A stretch of DNA of 64,000 bases, from contig JAFLVM010000003.1 of assembly GCA_022508305.1 (NCBI GenBank), positions 1-64,000 of the forward strand, read 5' to 3'. Positions 17,332 through 25,776 of this stretch are shown here, piece by piece; within the stretch, counting starts at the first letter, position 1, and each line of letters begins with the position of its first letter. The stretch comes from Clostridiales bacterium (lineage in GTDB: Bacteria; Bacillota; Clostridia; Christensenellales; CAG-314). Position numbers and translations under genes: made by a program. The notes beneath the pieces are model-generated. The model did no database searches, was not told where the DNA came from, and was given only the letters and a program-made list of their open reading frames with translations.

Positions 17332-17359
17332 AAAAAAAACAACACCCGAAGGTGTTGTT
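17332..17359 (-). terminator. terminator of tRNA-Leu(CAG)
   Basis: 9-bp stem AACAACACC/GGTGTTGTT (17338-17346 with 17351-17359) with a UUCG-type loop when read on the minus strand, followed by eight Ts. A textbook intrinsic terminator 5 bases past the CCA end. Confidence 0.92.
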
Positions 17360-17363
17360 TGAG

Positions 17364-17446
17364 TGGTGCGGATGACAGGACTTGAACCTGCATGATTTCT
17401 CACATGAACCTGAATCATGCGCGTCTGCCAATTTCGCCACATCCGC
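17364..17446 (-). tRNA. tRNA-Leu (anticodon CAG)
   Basis: Class II tRNA on the minus strand. The acceptor is GCGGATG/CATCCGC, the anticodon stem CATGA/TCATG encloses loop TTCAGGT (anticodon CAG), then a long variable arm and the T-arm with GGTTCAAGTCC. CCA is encoded. Confidence 0.95.
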
Positions 17447-17526
17447 TTACTGCCTTACAATTATACTGCATATTTCCATATTTCGCAAGTATTTTAGGCA
17501 ACATTGGAACGTACAAAATTTTGTGG

Positions 17527-18033
17527 TTAGTCTTCCACATTAGAGATTCTATTTCTCAGTTCTTCGATTTCGCCAATCAAAATTTTTTTAAGCATTGCTC
17601 CGTAAAAACCTGTCAAAGCAATTTCCGTTGACGCGGCGCTACCCATTCCTTGACTAATCCATCCCTCAATGAGCACTGTATTGTCGTCGTTAATGGTGCA
17701 TTTGATGAATCTGCGCGCAAGCCACCAACCGTTCCCCTTTTTGTAAACATCCTCATCGTTGTATTTCAGTGGCTCGTATTCGTTTTCTTTCATAAAAACG
17801 TCGATGGCAAACTGTACGCGTTCTTTACTGCATTTGTATTCGACAGTGTAGGGTGTGCGGTGCTTTTTAACCTTCTTTCTCGGCAAATTAGTGTACAAAA
17901 TGCCTGCAATCACGAACAAAAGACCGCAAATAAACAGCACGAACATGACGATAAAGTTTTCTACTGCTGCGGATATGAAAATGCCTGCGAATATTAAAAC
18001 CAATCCAATTATACAAAAAAGCATACCCAACAT
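17527..18033 (-). CDS. hypothetical two-TM membrane protein
   Basis: 168 residues. Two N-terminal TM helices (about 2-22 and 27-48) end in NLPRKKVKKHR, so the rest is cytosolic by the positive-inside rule. A mixed alpha/beta domain with a WWLARRF motif and a C-terminal helical segment follows. No family is recognised. It is monocistronic, downstream of tRNA-Leu in the opposite order. Confidence 0.6.
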   Translation of the reverse strand: MLGMLFCIIGLVLIFAGIFISAAVENFIVMFVLFICGLLFVIAGILYTNLPRKKVKKHRTPYTVEYKCSKERVQFAIDVFMKENEYEPLKYNDEDVYKKGNGWWLARRFIKCTINDDNTVLIEGWISQGMGSAASTEIALTGFYGAMLKKILIGEIEELRNRISNVED

Positions 18034-18204
18034 AATAACATCTCCTCAAAATTAGTATTTATTTCTTATAATATCATTATATATAACAAAAGCGAAGTAG
18101 TCAATAATATATTTTTCAATAAGGTTTTAGCTTGAACAGTAAATCAGATATTGAAAAACCCATGAAATGAGCACGAAAACCGTTTTGCTAACATATTTTT
18201 TACT

Positions 18205-18963
18205 ATGTACAACTGTTTTTCCGATTTTGTTTGCGTAATAGATAGCGGTGTAGGCGGTCTGACGGTGCTAAGACAACTGCAATGCGAATTTCCACGTTGC
18301 AACTACGTTTATCTTGCCGACAGCTCCCACTGCCCGTATGGAGTAAAGTCGCCGCAGGAAATTCAACACCGAGTTGAGACACTCATTAAGTATTTCTATG
18401 AAAACGGCGCACAAGCGGTGGTAATAGCCTGTAACACTGCGTCAGTGTTTGCCGAAACAATGCGTTCAAAGTTCAATTTGGCTATTTTTGACGTCATCGC
18501 GCCCACCTGCAAGCAGGTCGCAAGCGTTACTCGAACGAAAAAAGTTGTTTTGCTTGCAACAAACACTACAGTCAAAAGCCGAGCGTATCAAAAGGAGCTT
18601 CAACAGTTTGGAATAACGGTTACGGCATTCCCATGCAGTGACTTCGTTCCATTTGTTGAGAAAAATGCAGTTGACACGGCAGAATGCAGCGAAGTTGTTG
18701 CAAGTACGCTATCTACTCTGCCTCAATGCGACGCCGATACTGTGATTTTGGGCTGTACGCATTTCCCGATATTGTATAAAAAAATTTCCCCTTATGCCAA
18801 GGGGAAAAAGATAGTAGAGTGTTGTTGCGACTTTCAACCGTCCATTATTTACTCGTCTAAATCAGCCCTGCAAACAATGTTTTTGACAACGGGCGTAGCA
18901 GAACAGGCGAACAACGCCTCACAGTGGTTCGGGAAAACTAATTTTGTCCACGTTGACTTGTAG
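18205..18963 (+). CDS. murI: glutamate racemase MurI
   Basis: 252 residues. DSGVGGLTV (D13) and the paired catalytic cysteines C76 (ACNTAS) and C184 (GCTHFP) identify it. It converts L- to D-glutamate for peptidoglycan. Length is normal. There is no evident Shine-Dalgarno before the ATG at 18205, but the family N-terminus begins just before the DSGVGG motif, so the start is probably right. Confidence 0.95.
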   Translation: MYNCFSDFVCVIDSGVGGLTVLRQLQCEFPRCNYVYLADSSHCPYGVKSPQEIQHRVETLIKYFYENGAQAVVIACNTASVFAETMRSKFNLAIFDVIAPTCKQVASVTRTKKVVLLATNTTVKSRAYQKELQQFGITVTAFPCSDFVPFVEKNAVDTAECSEVVASTLSTLPQCDADTVILGCTHFPILYKKISPYAKGKKIVECCCDFQPSIIYSSKSALQTMFLTTGVAEQANNASQWFGKTNFVHVDL

Positions 18964-18991
18964 CGACGTTTTGTTGCTGTAAATCAACTCA

Positions 18992-19672
18992 TTATTTTTC
19001 TTTACTGTTTTGCTCGCTATCTGCAACAAACTCTTGACTTTGCTGTACTTCATTTGCCTTGTCAGCTTGTTCAGTTGTGTTTTTATTGCGAACTTTTCTC
19101 ATAAGCTTAGTAACAAGCCCCGACGCCTGCAATCCGGCAACTATCACCGTGTTTACGGTAAGGTTTACTGCTGACATTGGCGCTCTGGTAGCAAGGTACA
19201 CCCAAAAACTCTTTTTAATTCCGGATTGATCCATTGTAATAAATTCTACAACACCCGAAATTCCGATGCCGAAAATGCCTGATTTTACACCGACGACGTA
19301 CTGTAGCCACAATCCAAACGTGTTCAGTCCGCACAGGCAAATAATATAGCAAATAGCGGCAGAAATCAATAAGTTTACAATTTTAGGTAGTCGCGCCTTG
19401 TAGACAAGGGCGCAAATCACTCCGTACAGCGTAATGGACAGAGCCATAAACCAGTTGTACGCGCCCATTGGGTTGATTAGGTGAGCAATCAAGTCGCCCA
19501 TGTATCCCACAATCGCAGCGGCAAGCGGTCCGAAATATATTCCGGTAAAAAAGCATATTGCAAGCGTAAACGATATGGCAGAGTTCCCCGGCAGTTGAAT
19601 GGTGCAAAAATTTGCAACTATGCTAAGCGCCGTCAGCATCGCCACGCAGACAAGCTTGTGTGTTTTGTTCAT
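18992..19672 (-). CDS. ECF transporter S component, probably folate-type (FolT-like)
   Basis: 226 residues from the ATG at 19672 (ribosome site AAAGGAG). The longer open frame upstream is leader RNA. About six TM helices are seen. The N-terminal MNKTHKLVCVAMLTALSIV and the GPLAAAIVGYMGDLIAHL and NPMGAY motifs match the folate/FolT family of substrate-binding S components, which use a shared energising EcfAAT module encoded elsewhere. The C-terminus is a charged tail. Folate as substrate is supported by the upstream leader, which fits the tetrahydrofolate riboswitch pattern, but it remains inference. Confidence 0.75.
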   Translation of the reverse strand: MNKTHKLVCVAMLTALSIVANFCTIQLPGNSAISFTLAICFFTGIYFGPLAAAIVGYMGDLIAHLINPMGAYNWFMALSITLYGVICALVYKARLPKIVNLLISAAICYIICLCGLNTFGLWLQYVVGVKSGIFGIGISGVVEFITMDQSGIKKSFWVYLATRAPMSAVNLTVNTVIVAGLQASGLVTKLMRKVRNKNTTEQADKANEVQQSQEFVADSEQNSKEK

Positions 19673-19866
19673 AAAAAAAACTCCTTTTGCGTTTTGCAAA
19701 AGCAGTCCGAAGTGTGGCAAGCCACAGATATGTCTCAACGCCGCGACAAATGGGTCGAAGCTTGAAAAGGCAACGGACCGAACGACGCACCGCAGAACGC
19801 ATGAGCTCTTTCGTCTATGCTTTTTCCTAAGCATAGCACTTGACGCGCGCCGTCAACTTTGCTACC
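19673..19866 (-). promoter_or_regulatory. candidate tetrahydrofolate (THF-I-like) riboswitch and expression platform
   Basis: Structured leader of the S-component gene, minus strand. The aptamer is about 19866 down to 19769. P1 is GGUAGC (19866-19861) with GUUGCC (19774-19769). A P2-like arm GACG/CGUC has an internal loop. The string CGCGUCAAGUG, an 8-bp hairpin CUAUGCUU/AAGCAUAG, then ACGAA and GCGGUG with UCCG before P1 follow the order of conserved elements I recall for THF riboswitches. The expression platform is a CUUUUGC/GCAAAAG hairpin that overlaps the AAAGGAG ribosome site and is followed by eight Us, so it could end transcription or hide the start. Confidence 0.6.
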
Positions 19867-19869
19867 GCT

Positions 19870-19898
19870 ATTATACAGCAAACAAACTTATTTGTAAA
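19870..19898 (-). promoter_or_regulatory. promoter of the S-component leader
   Basis: On the minus strand: TTTACA (19898-19893), 17-base spacer, TATAAT (19875-19870). Transcription would begin around 19863-19866, at or just inside the predicted riboswitch P1 stem. Confidence 0.75.
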
Positions 19899-19964
19899 CA
19901 AAAACAACTGCTCAACATTTTGACGTAAACGTATATAAAACATTCAGTTGCCCAAACTACGGTT

Positions 19965-20639
19965 ATGATAATAATTTTCATCAGAGCAATAATTTTGTTC
20001 GCCGTACTGCTGTTTGTGTTCAGACTCATGGGCAAACGGCAAATAGGCGAAATGGAACCCTTCGAATTGGTCATCACGCTGGTTATTTCCGAGCTTGCAT
20101 GTATACCAATGGCGGACAGGTCAATTCCTATCACATTCGGTATTGTTGCCATACTGACAATGTTCGTTATTCACCAGTTCATTTTGCTGCTTTCTCACAG
20201 CGAAAAGCTGCAAGGCATAATAAACGGCAAACCGGTAATGGTAATCACTCAAAACGGTTTGGACGTGCAGGCGCTTAAGGGACTGAATATGCACGTAAAC
20301 GACATTTTGCAGGCAATGCGTTCGGCGGAATACTTTTCGCTTGAAGAGGTGACCTACGGCATCATGGAAACAAACGGACAGTTGACGGTCGTTGCAAACA
20401 AAGAGTTGGAGGACAAGCAACAAACGTTGCCCATACCCGTTGTGTTGGAAGGCAAGTGGAATGACGAGAATATCAACGGCAACGGTTTTTCCAAACAGGA
20501 GCTGCAACAGCTGTTACTTCGCGAAAACGTAAAAGTCAAAAACGTAATTTTGCTTGCAATTGACGAAAACAACCGTATGACTTTGCAAAAGCGCAACAGT
20601 CCGATATATTTCAAAAACGTGGAGGTGACGCGTCAATGA
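19965..20639 (+). CDS. DUF421 (YetF-like) membrane protein
   Basis: 224 residues. Three N-terminal TM helices carry the family-defining RLMGKRQIGEMEPFELVITLVISE, followed by a cytosolic domain with INGKPVMVITQNGLDVQALKGL and a tail. Members occur in spore-forming Bacillota (the YetF/YdfS family) and in many anaerobes, with unknown biochemical role, possibly in membrane or germination physiology. There is no obvious Shine-Dalgarno. It overlaps the next gene by 4 bases (ATGA), a coupling typical of DUF421-DUF4363 pairs. Confidence 0.88.
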   Translation: MIIIFIRAIILFAVLLFVFRLMGKRQIGEMEPFELVITLVISELACIPMADRSIPITFGIVAILTMFVIHQFILLLSHSEKLQGIINGKPVMVITQNGLDVQALKGLNMHVNDILQAMRSAEYFSLEEVTYGIMETNGQLTVVANKELEDKQQTLPIPVVLEGKWNDENINGNGFSKQELQQLLLRENVKVKNVILLAIDENNRMTLQKRNSPIYFKNVEVTRQ

Positions 20640-21013
20640 CAAAGAATATATGGGCAGGACTTATCGCATTGATACTGGTTGTCACCTGTGGAATTTTGGA
20701 AGTGGTGTTTTTGACCAAAGATTACGAGCACATGGCTAACGATTGCAGCGAGGCTATCGGCAAGTGTGAAGCTGAGACGCTGACCGTTGAGGAATACAAC
20801 GAATTGCGTGACAAGTGGGTCAAACTTCGTGAAAAAAGTGAACTGCTGTTGCCGCATATCGACGTTTACGAGATAAACCTGCGATTTGCCGAGGGGCAGG
20901 CGTATGCCGAGCAAGAAGACTTTGAACAGCTCAAAGCGCAACTCAAAGTAGTAGAGGAATTGCTTGACTACGTGCCTCATCTTATGAAACCGTCATTGAG
21001 ACATATAGTTTAA
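20636..21013 (+). CDS. DUF4363-like membrane-anchored protein
   Basis: 125 residues: one N-terminal TM (about 5-25), then a long helical extracytoplasmic region with conserved spacing of Trp and Leu. It sits directly behind DUF421 with a 4-base overlap, which is the standard genomic position of DUF4363 partners. Role unknown; it probably forms a complex with the DUF421 protein. The ribosome site GGAGGTGA is inside the DUF421 gene. Confidence 0.75.
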   Translation: MTKNIWAGLIALILVVTCGILEVVFLTKDYEHMANDCSEAIGKCEAETLTVEEYNELRDKWVKLREKSELLLPHIDVYEINLRFAEGQAYAEQEDFEQLKAQLKVVEELLDYVPHLMKPSLRHIV

Positions 21014-21073
21014 GATGGCGATAAACGTCGGTACGCGTTGTTCTGCTTACCATTTACCCTATTCAAATAAACT

Positions 21074-21110
21074 AAGAACCCACCCTCAGCAGGGTGGGTT
21101 CTTAATATAT
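21074..21110 (+). terminator. intrinsic terminator
   Basis: 13-bp perfect stem AAGAACCCACCCT (21074-21086) with complement at 21091-21103, followed by AATATATTTTTAT. It separates the DUF421 operon from the convergent large gene. Confidence 0.85.
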
Positions 21111-21128
21111 TTTTATCAATTTAATATA

Positions 21129-23753
21129 TTAGTATCTTACTACCAGTTCGTTTTCGTCGTTTTTGAGATTTTGCGGACAGAAGGGTTGGAAGCACAGTAT
21201 TCCGTTCAAAGTCATGGACTGTACGGTAGCCTTGGCAAAAGTGGTGTCGATGCGTTTGCCGTTAATATTTATTGCAAATTGCTCCAAAACGTTTTCCGCC
21301 GTCACCTTTGGCGCTATATGAAGTTTACCGGCAGCAATATTCAGTCCGTACAAATTTTCCAGCTGCGACACGTAGTACCAGCTTTTGGGAATTTCGTAAC
21401 GGTTGCACAGATCCTTCAGTCGCTCTTTGGACGGATTTACCATGGGCACTGCGCCTATTGCCTGCGCGTAGGAGTACAGCTTTGCGTCGGCGGTTATGGC
21501 CTTTTTCAACTTGTTGTATTCCACCAAACAACGCACCTTGTCAAAGCCGTTAAGTTGCGACGCTTTTAGCAGAGCTAATGCTTTTATGCAAAGTTCTTTA
21601 CCCTCGTAATTTTCAAAAAACAGCACCCCATTTGCACTTTTTATCATTTCGGAAGGTAGTTCGCCCACTAAATTGAGGTAGTAAATTGTGGCTAACGGAA
21701 ACGCCAATCTGTCGCAAAAACTTTTGGGTTTTCCCTTTACGTCGTAGTAGTAGGTGTGATAATTTGCGGTTTCAAAGGTCTCGCTTAGGTACTTCCGTAC
21801 AAACTGGGGATTAGTGTAGCAGATTGCGGCTAAGGTCAAGCAGTCCGCGCGTTTCAGATGGTTGCTCAGGCAAAATACGCTTTTGTCATTGACGTAGTTG
21901 AGGTAGGTGGAAACAAGGCTTTCGCGAATTATCGGCGTGGAGTGCGGAGTTTGTTGCGCCGAATTGATTTCCAATTTTACTTCGTTTGAGGTCGCCAAAC
22001 AAATTGCAAGGCAGTTGCCTGCATCGATATTGTTTGACAGCTTGTAACGTAACTTGTCCTCGCTGCATTCCAACGCGTTAGTAGTGTAGCTTTCCACCTT
22101 GCCAACGCATTTTACAAAGTATTTTCTTGCGCTGTCCGTCACAGTGAACGTTTCGGTTTTTGCGTCGTAAACCACCTTCGAGCGTTTTTCAAATGGGAAA
22201 TAGAACAGTGTTTTGCACGGTTTTGCGTGTGTTATTTGGTAAATTTTGCCCTTAACGTGACTAATTTCACAGGTAGAGCTACCTTTTACATAGCGTAATC
22301 GGTCTACGTCAATGTGAAAATTTTGCTCGTTCAACTTTGAAATCAGCCCGTTTTTCACCGCGTAGATGCCTTCGCCCCTCACTCCAAACACAAAGCCTTG
22401 CAGCAGTGTGGTGGAATTGCCCGCGTTGTCAACGAAGGTTGCTACGTCGTTGTCGCCTAATTGGTAGGTGTAGTTGAGTTGTTCGGACAACAGTTTTTGC
22501 GGTTTTTTCAAAACGTGTCCGTGAGATGACAGCTTAAGTTTTGTGTCGCTTACGTGAACTCGAGTACAAACGCTATCGTAGAGGTACGGACAGCGAGTGT
22601 TGCCCACCGTTTCCAATTCGTACAGCGCATCCGCCAAGGTGGGAGTATCGGTGGAGTAGAGGGTAACCACGTCAAACGAGAAAGAACTGTTGCTGCTCAC
22701 TGTTACGTCAAAGCATTGAGCTTGCTCACCGTAACAATTCAGTAACGTATTGTCGTGTACGATTGCCAGTGCGGTAAAAACGTCCGTTGCCAGGCACAGC
22801 GCGTTACCCATGCGGAAATAGTTGCCTTGCTGTGAAGTATTCGTGTTTGTCAAAGGAATTTCCACTGTAAATTTACGCGCTCGCTTGCCTTTGTTTACAA
22901 CGGTAATCTTGCGAATTTCCTTGTTGTTTGCAATGAAGTATTGCATACTGACGTCCACAGTCTTGGTGGTGGAGATAAACTCCGCCGTACGCTGCCCAAA
23001 CTTGCTTTTGCAAAAAGTATCAAACACGTTGCGACCGTTTGCATATACAAACAGCTTGGTGTCAACGTCCACAATCTTGTCGTTTAGTTTTACAGCCGAC
23101 GCGCCCATGCAGTCGATTACGGTTGTAATTTGCTTTGCGCAGTAGGCTGCCTGCGTGTATACGGTGTTGGTTGTAAATTCATGTTTTAGCAACATGGGGT
23201 GAAGAAACTTGGCGATATGCTGCTCCGAATAAGGCAAGTTGTTGAGCAAGCCAAGTGTCGCGGCGCAGTAGTATTTCAGCTTGTACAGTTCAACGACGTC
23301 GGCAAGATAGCGTTCCTCTTTTTCCGTCAGTTGCGTGATTTCTGCGGCGCGCTCGGTCATTCTTGTTAGCGACGCCTCGTCTACTGCAAATTGAGTGCAT
23401 TTTGCAAGCAGTTCCGCAACTAATTCTACTCGTGTGTTGCCCGCGCTACACGGAAAGGTAACGAACTTTTTACTAAACTGATTTTTGAGTCTGGTAAACC
23501 GCGCCCAAAACAGTCTAAAGTAGGACAGCGCAATTTTTTCGGCGGGCGTTTTGGCGGAGCAAAGCGCAATCTTGTTCAAACAAAATTCCAATTCAAGCGT
23601 GTCTATGCTTTTTACCTCGGGAAAGTAGCTGTTTGCCACCTTTTCCAGTTGCTGATAAAACTGTTCCTCGGTGGTCGGCGTAGCCAGAAGACGCGCAAAG
23701 CTGTTTTGATGAAATTGCCAACGAATGTTTTTGTACAAATAGTTAGTTATCAT
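21129..23753 (-). CDS. large cytosolic protein of unknown function, possibly GH94-like
   Basis: 874 residues from the ATG at 23753, chosen because GAGGT precedes it; an in-frame ATG lies 10 codons earlier. No signal peptide or TM. The N-terminal ~220 residues are helical, the middle is beta-rich with carbohydrate-enzyme style strands, and the last ~150 residues are helical with a closing ENLYGLNIAAGKLHIAPK. That ending recalls the final sandwich segment of GH94 and cyclic-glucan-synthase C-terminal modules. I cannot find a clear catalytic Asp motif of that family, so the relation may be remote or absent. Cys content is notably high. Confidence 0.5.
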   Translation of the reverse strand: MITNYLYKNIRWQFHQNSFARLLATPTTEEQFYQQLEKVANSYFPEVKSIDTLELEFCLNKIALCSAKTPAEKIALSYFRLFWARFTRLKNQFSKKFVTFPCSAGNTRVELVAELLAKCTQFAVDEASLTRMTERAAEITQLTEKEERYLADVVELYKLKYYCAATLGLLNNLPYSEQHIAKFLHPMLLKHEFTTNTVYTQAAYCAKQITTVIDCMGASAVKLNDKIVDVDTKLFVYANGRNVFDTFCKSKFGQRTAEFISTTKTVDVSMQYFIANNKEIRKITVVNKGKRARKFTVEIPLTNTNTSQQGNYFRMGNALCLATDVFTALAIVHDNTLLNCYGEQAQCFDVTVSSNSSFSFDVVTLYSTDTPTLADALYELETVGNTRCPYLYDSVCTRVHVSDTKLKLSSHGHVLKKPQKLLSEQLNYTYQLGDNDVATFVDNAGNSTTLLQGFVFGVRGEGIYAVKNGLISKLNEQNFHIDVDRLRYVKGSSTCEISHVKGKIYQITHAKPCKTLFYFPFEKRSKVVYDAKTETFTVTDSARKYFVKCVGKVESYTTNALECSEDKLRYKLSNNIDAGNCLAICLATSNEVKLEINSAQQTPHSTPIIRESLVSTYLNYVNDKSVFCLSNHLKRADCLTLAAICYTNPQFVRKYLSETFETANYHTYYYDVKGKPKSFCDRLAFPLATIYYLNLVGELPSEMIKSANGVLFFENYEGKELCIKALALLKASQLNGFDKVRCLVEYNKLKKAITADAKLYSYAQAIGAVPMVNPSKERLKDLCNRYEIPKSWYYVSQLENLYGLNIAAGKLHIAPKVTAENVLEQFAININGKRIDTTFAKATVQSMTLNGILCFQPFCPQNLKNDENELVVRY

Positions 23754-23938
23754 ATCATTTACCTCGTCACAAATTATTGCCACAATTTTGTCTGTTTACA
23801 CGGCAACAGTGAGTCAATGCGGCTAAATTTGACGAGATTTGTTGTCAATAGTCATGATTTACTAAACCTTTCGACAAAGTCTTAGACAAGAGTTTAAATA
23901 TATGATAGAATAATAAAAACACTGAACGGAAGAAACCT

Positions 23939-25069
23939 ATGCAACAAATCACAGTAAAAGAATTGTCAACGTTGGAACCTGACGAGATATTGATAGTGGA
24001 CGCGCGCGACGAAAATTCCTATTCATACGGGCACGTTCCCGGAGCCGTCAACGTTCCGGCAAACAAAATTGACGAATATAAGTTCCAAACCAACAAAAAA
24101 ATTATCGTGTACTGCCGTACGGGGCAAATAAGCGGTGACGTTGTTTTAGATCTTTGCGAAAAGGGCTACGATGCCTACGACCTTGTCAGCGGCTACGTCG
24201 GTTGGCTAAAGTTACACATTTACGACTTGGCGCAAGACACGGCTCTTCAGGTAGAAGAGGGCATACGCACAAAGTTTTCCAAAAAGCTTTTTACCAAATT
24301 CGCCAAGGCAATTACAACCTACCGTCTGCTTGAACCCAACGACAAGGTAGCGGTGTGCATTTCGGGCGGCAAGGACTCCATGCTCATGGCAAAGCTGTTT
24401 CAGGAGCTTAAGCGTCACAACAAATTCCCCTTTGAGCTGGTTTTCCTCGTAATGGACCCCGGCTACAGCGCGGAAAACAGAGAAATTATCGAGCGCAACG
24501 CCAAGGTGCTCAACGTACCAATTACCGTATTCGAAACGGACATTTTCGAAAACGTTTTCAATATCGAAAAGTCGCCCTGCTACATTTGCGCCCGTATGCG
24601 CCGTGGTCACCTCTACGCCAAAGCCAAAGAACTGGGTTGTAACAAAATTGCGCTTGGGCATCACTACGACGACGTAATAGAAACCACCCTTATGGGGATG
24701 CTGTACGGCGGACAGATGCAGACCATGATGCCGCGCGTAGACAGCAGCAATTTTGAAGGTATGCGACTCATTCGCCCGATGTATTTGATACGCGAAGAGG
24801 ACATCAAGGCTTGGCGTGACTACTACAATTTGCAGTTTATTCAATGCGCGTGCAGGTTTACCGACACGTGTACCTCGGACGTTTGCCAAAGCTCCAACAC
24901 GGGTTCCAAGCGTAAAAAAGTGAAAGAGCTTATTCGCGCGCTGAAAACCGAAGACCCCGAGATAGAACAAAACATATTCAAAAGCACCGAAAACGTAAAC
25001 CTGTCAACAATCCTTGCCTACAAGGACAAGCAGGGGGTAAAGCACTTTTTCTGGGAAGAGGACGCTTGA
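23939..25069 (+). CDS. rhodanese-TtcA-like fusion, tRNA thiolation
   Basis: 376 residues. An N-terminal rhodanese domain (about 1-95) has its active Cys at 59 (VYCRTGQIS), fused to an ATP-dependent PP-loop sulfurtransferase domain (about 125-345). That domain has SGGKDS (142-147), the Cys pair C214/C217 (CYICARM), and C303, C305, C311 and C316 near the end. The order resembles TtcA/TtuA-type tRNA thiolases, which activate a base with ATP and insert sulfur via an Fe-S cluster. The fused rhodanese would supply persulfide sulfur. The extra Cys-rich segment could bind zinc or a cluster. Not typical MnmA or ThiI. Confidence 0.85.
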   Translation: MQQITVKELSTLEPDEILIVDARDENSYSYGHVPGAVNVPANKIDEYKFQTNKKIIVYCRTGQISGDVVLDLCEKGYDAYDLVSGYVGWLKLHIYDLAQDTALQVEEGIRTKFSKKLFTKFAKAITTYRLLEPNDKVAVCISGGKDSMLMAKLFQELKRHNKFPFELVFLVMDPGYSAENREIIERNAKVLNVPITVFETDIFENVFNIEKSPCYICARMRRGHLYAKAKELGCNKIALGHHYDDVIETTLMGMLYGGQMQTMMPRVDSSNFEGMRLIRPMYLIREEDIKAWRDYYNLQFIQCACRFTDTCTSDVCQSSNTGSKRKKVKELIRALKTEDPEIEQNIFKSTENVNLSTILAYKDKQGVKHFFWEEDA

Positions 25070-25130
25070 AGGTAGAACTCGTGACTGCGCTTTCAAAGGA
25101 TAAATATATTAAGGAGTTTAATGTCACATT

Positions 25131-25577
25131 ATGACAAATTATAAACAGTTGTCTGAACAACTAAAAGCTCTAATATGCGGAATTCCCCACCCCATTTCAA
25201 ATTTAGCAAATGCGTCGGCGCTGTTGTGGCAGAATTTATCTGACATAAACTGGGCAGGATTTTACCTTATGCAAGGTGACAAGCTTGTACTTGGTCCCTT
25301 CCAAGGAAAGCCTGCCTGTATCGAGATTCCTCAAGGGGTAGGCGTTTGCGGAACGGCTGCTGCAAGCGGTAAAACGGTGGTGGTTAGTAACGTGCACGAA
25401 TTTGACGGACACATCGCCTGCGACTCGGCTTCAAACTCGGAAATCGTCGTACCGCTTTTTGTCAACGGTAAACTCTTCGGCGTTCTCGACGTAGATAGCC
25501 CGCTGTTCGACCGCTTTACCGAACAGGACAAAGAGGGCTTGGAACAGTTTGCGACGATATTACAAACGAATTTATAA
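25131..25577 (+). CDS. msrC: free methionine-(R)-sulfoxide reductase (GAF type)
   Basis: 148-residue GAF domain. C63, C73 (GVCGTA) and C97 (HIACDSAS) reproduce the 10- and 24-residue spacing of the catalytic cysteines of fRMsr enzymes, and the surrounding motifs (VCGTA, HIACDSASNSEIVVPL) are diagnostic. It reduces free Met-R-sulfoxide with thioredoxin. An ATG ten bases upstream (25121) has better Shine-Dalgarno spacing but opens only a 7-codon frame overlapping this start. It is followed by a strong terminator. Confidence 0.93.
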   Translation: MTNYKQLSEQLKALICGIPHPISNLANASALLWQNLSDINWAGFYLMQGDKLVLGPFQGKPACIEIPQGVGVCGTAAASGKTVVVSNVHEFDGHIACDSASNSEIVVPLFVNGKLFGVLDVDSPLFDRFTEQDKEGLEQFATILQTNL

Positions 25578-25580
25578 CGA

Positions 25581-25612
25581 AAAAGGAAACACGAAATCGT
25601 GTTTCCTTTTTT
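25581..25612 (+). terminator. strong intrinsic terminator
   Basis: 13-bp perfect stem AAAAGGAAACACG (25581-25593), loop AAAT, complement 25598-25610, then Ts. On the minus strand it is also directly behind tRNA-Leu, so it likely works both ways. Confidence 0.92.
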
Positions 25613-25694
25613 GGTGCGAGATGTGGGACTTGAACCCACACGGTCTCCCACGCGCCCCTTAAACGCGCGCGTCTGCCTATTCCGCCAATCTCGC
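25612..25694 (-). tRNA. tRNA-Leu (anticodon TAA)
   Basis: Class II tRNA on the minus strand with acceptor GCGAGAT/ATCTCGC, anticodon loop TTTAAGG (anticodon TAA), a long GC-rich variable arm and T-arm GGGTTCAAGTCCC. CCA is encoded. The closing pair of the anticodon stem (31-39) is a G-G mismatch in my fold. Confidence 0.93.
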
Positions 25695-25776
25695 ATTGCT
25701 ATTCTATATTAGTGTAAACCTAATTTTTTGTCAATTGTTTTGCAACAAAATTTAACTCTTTTACAGCGGATTTCCG

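Noticed and set aside
24212-24970. 252-codon minus-strand frame
   Set aside because: Fully inside the rhodanese-TtcA gene, whose motifs fix the real strand.
25121-25144. 7-codon ORF with better Shine-Dalgarno spacing overlapping the start of the fRMsr gene
   Set aside because: Possible leader peptide, but too short to claim; the conserved protein clearly begins at 25131.
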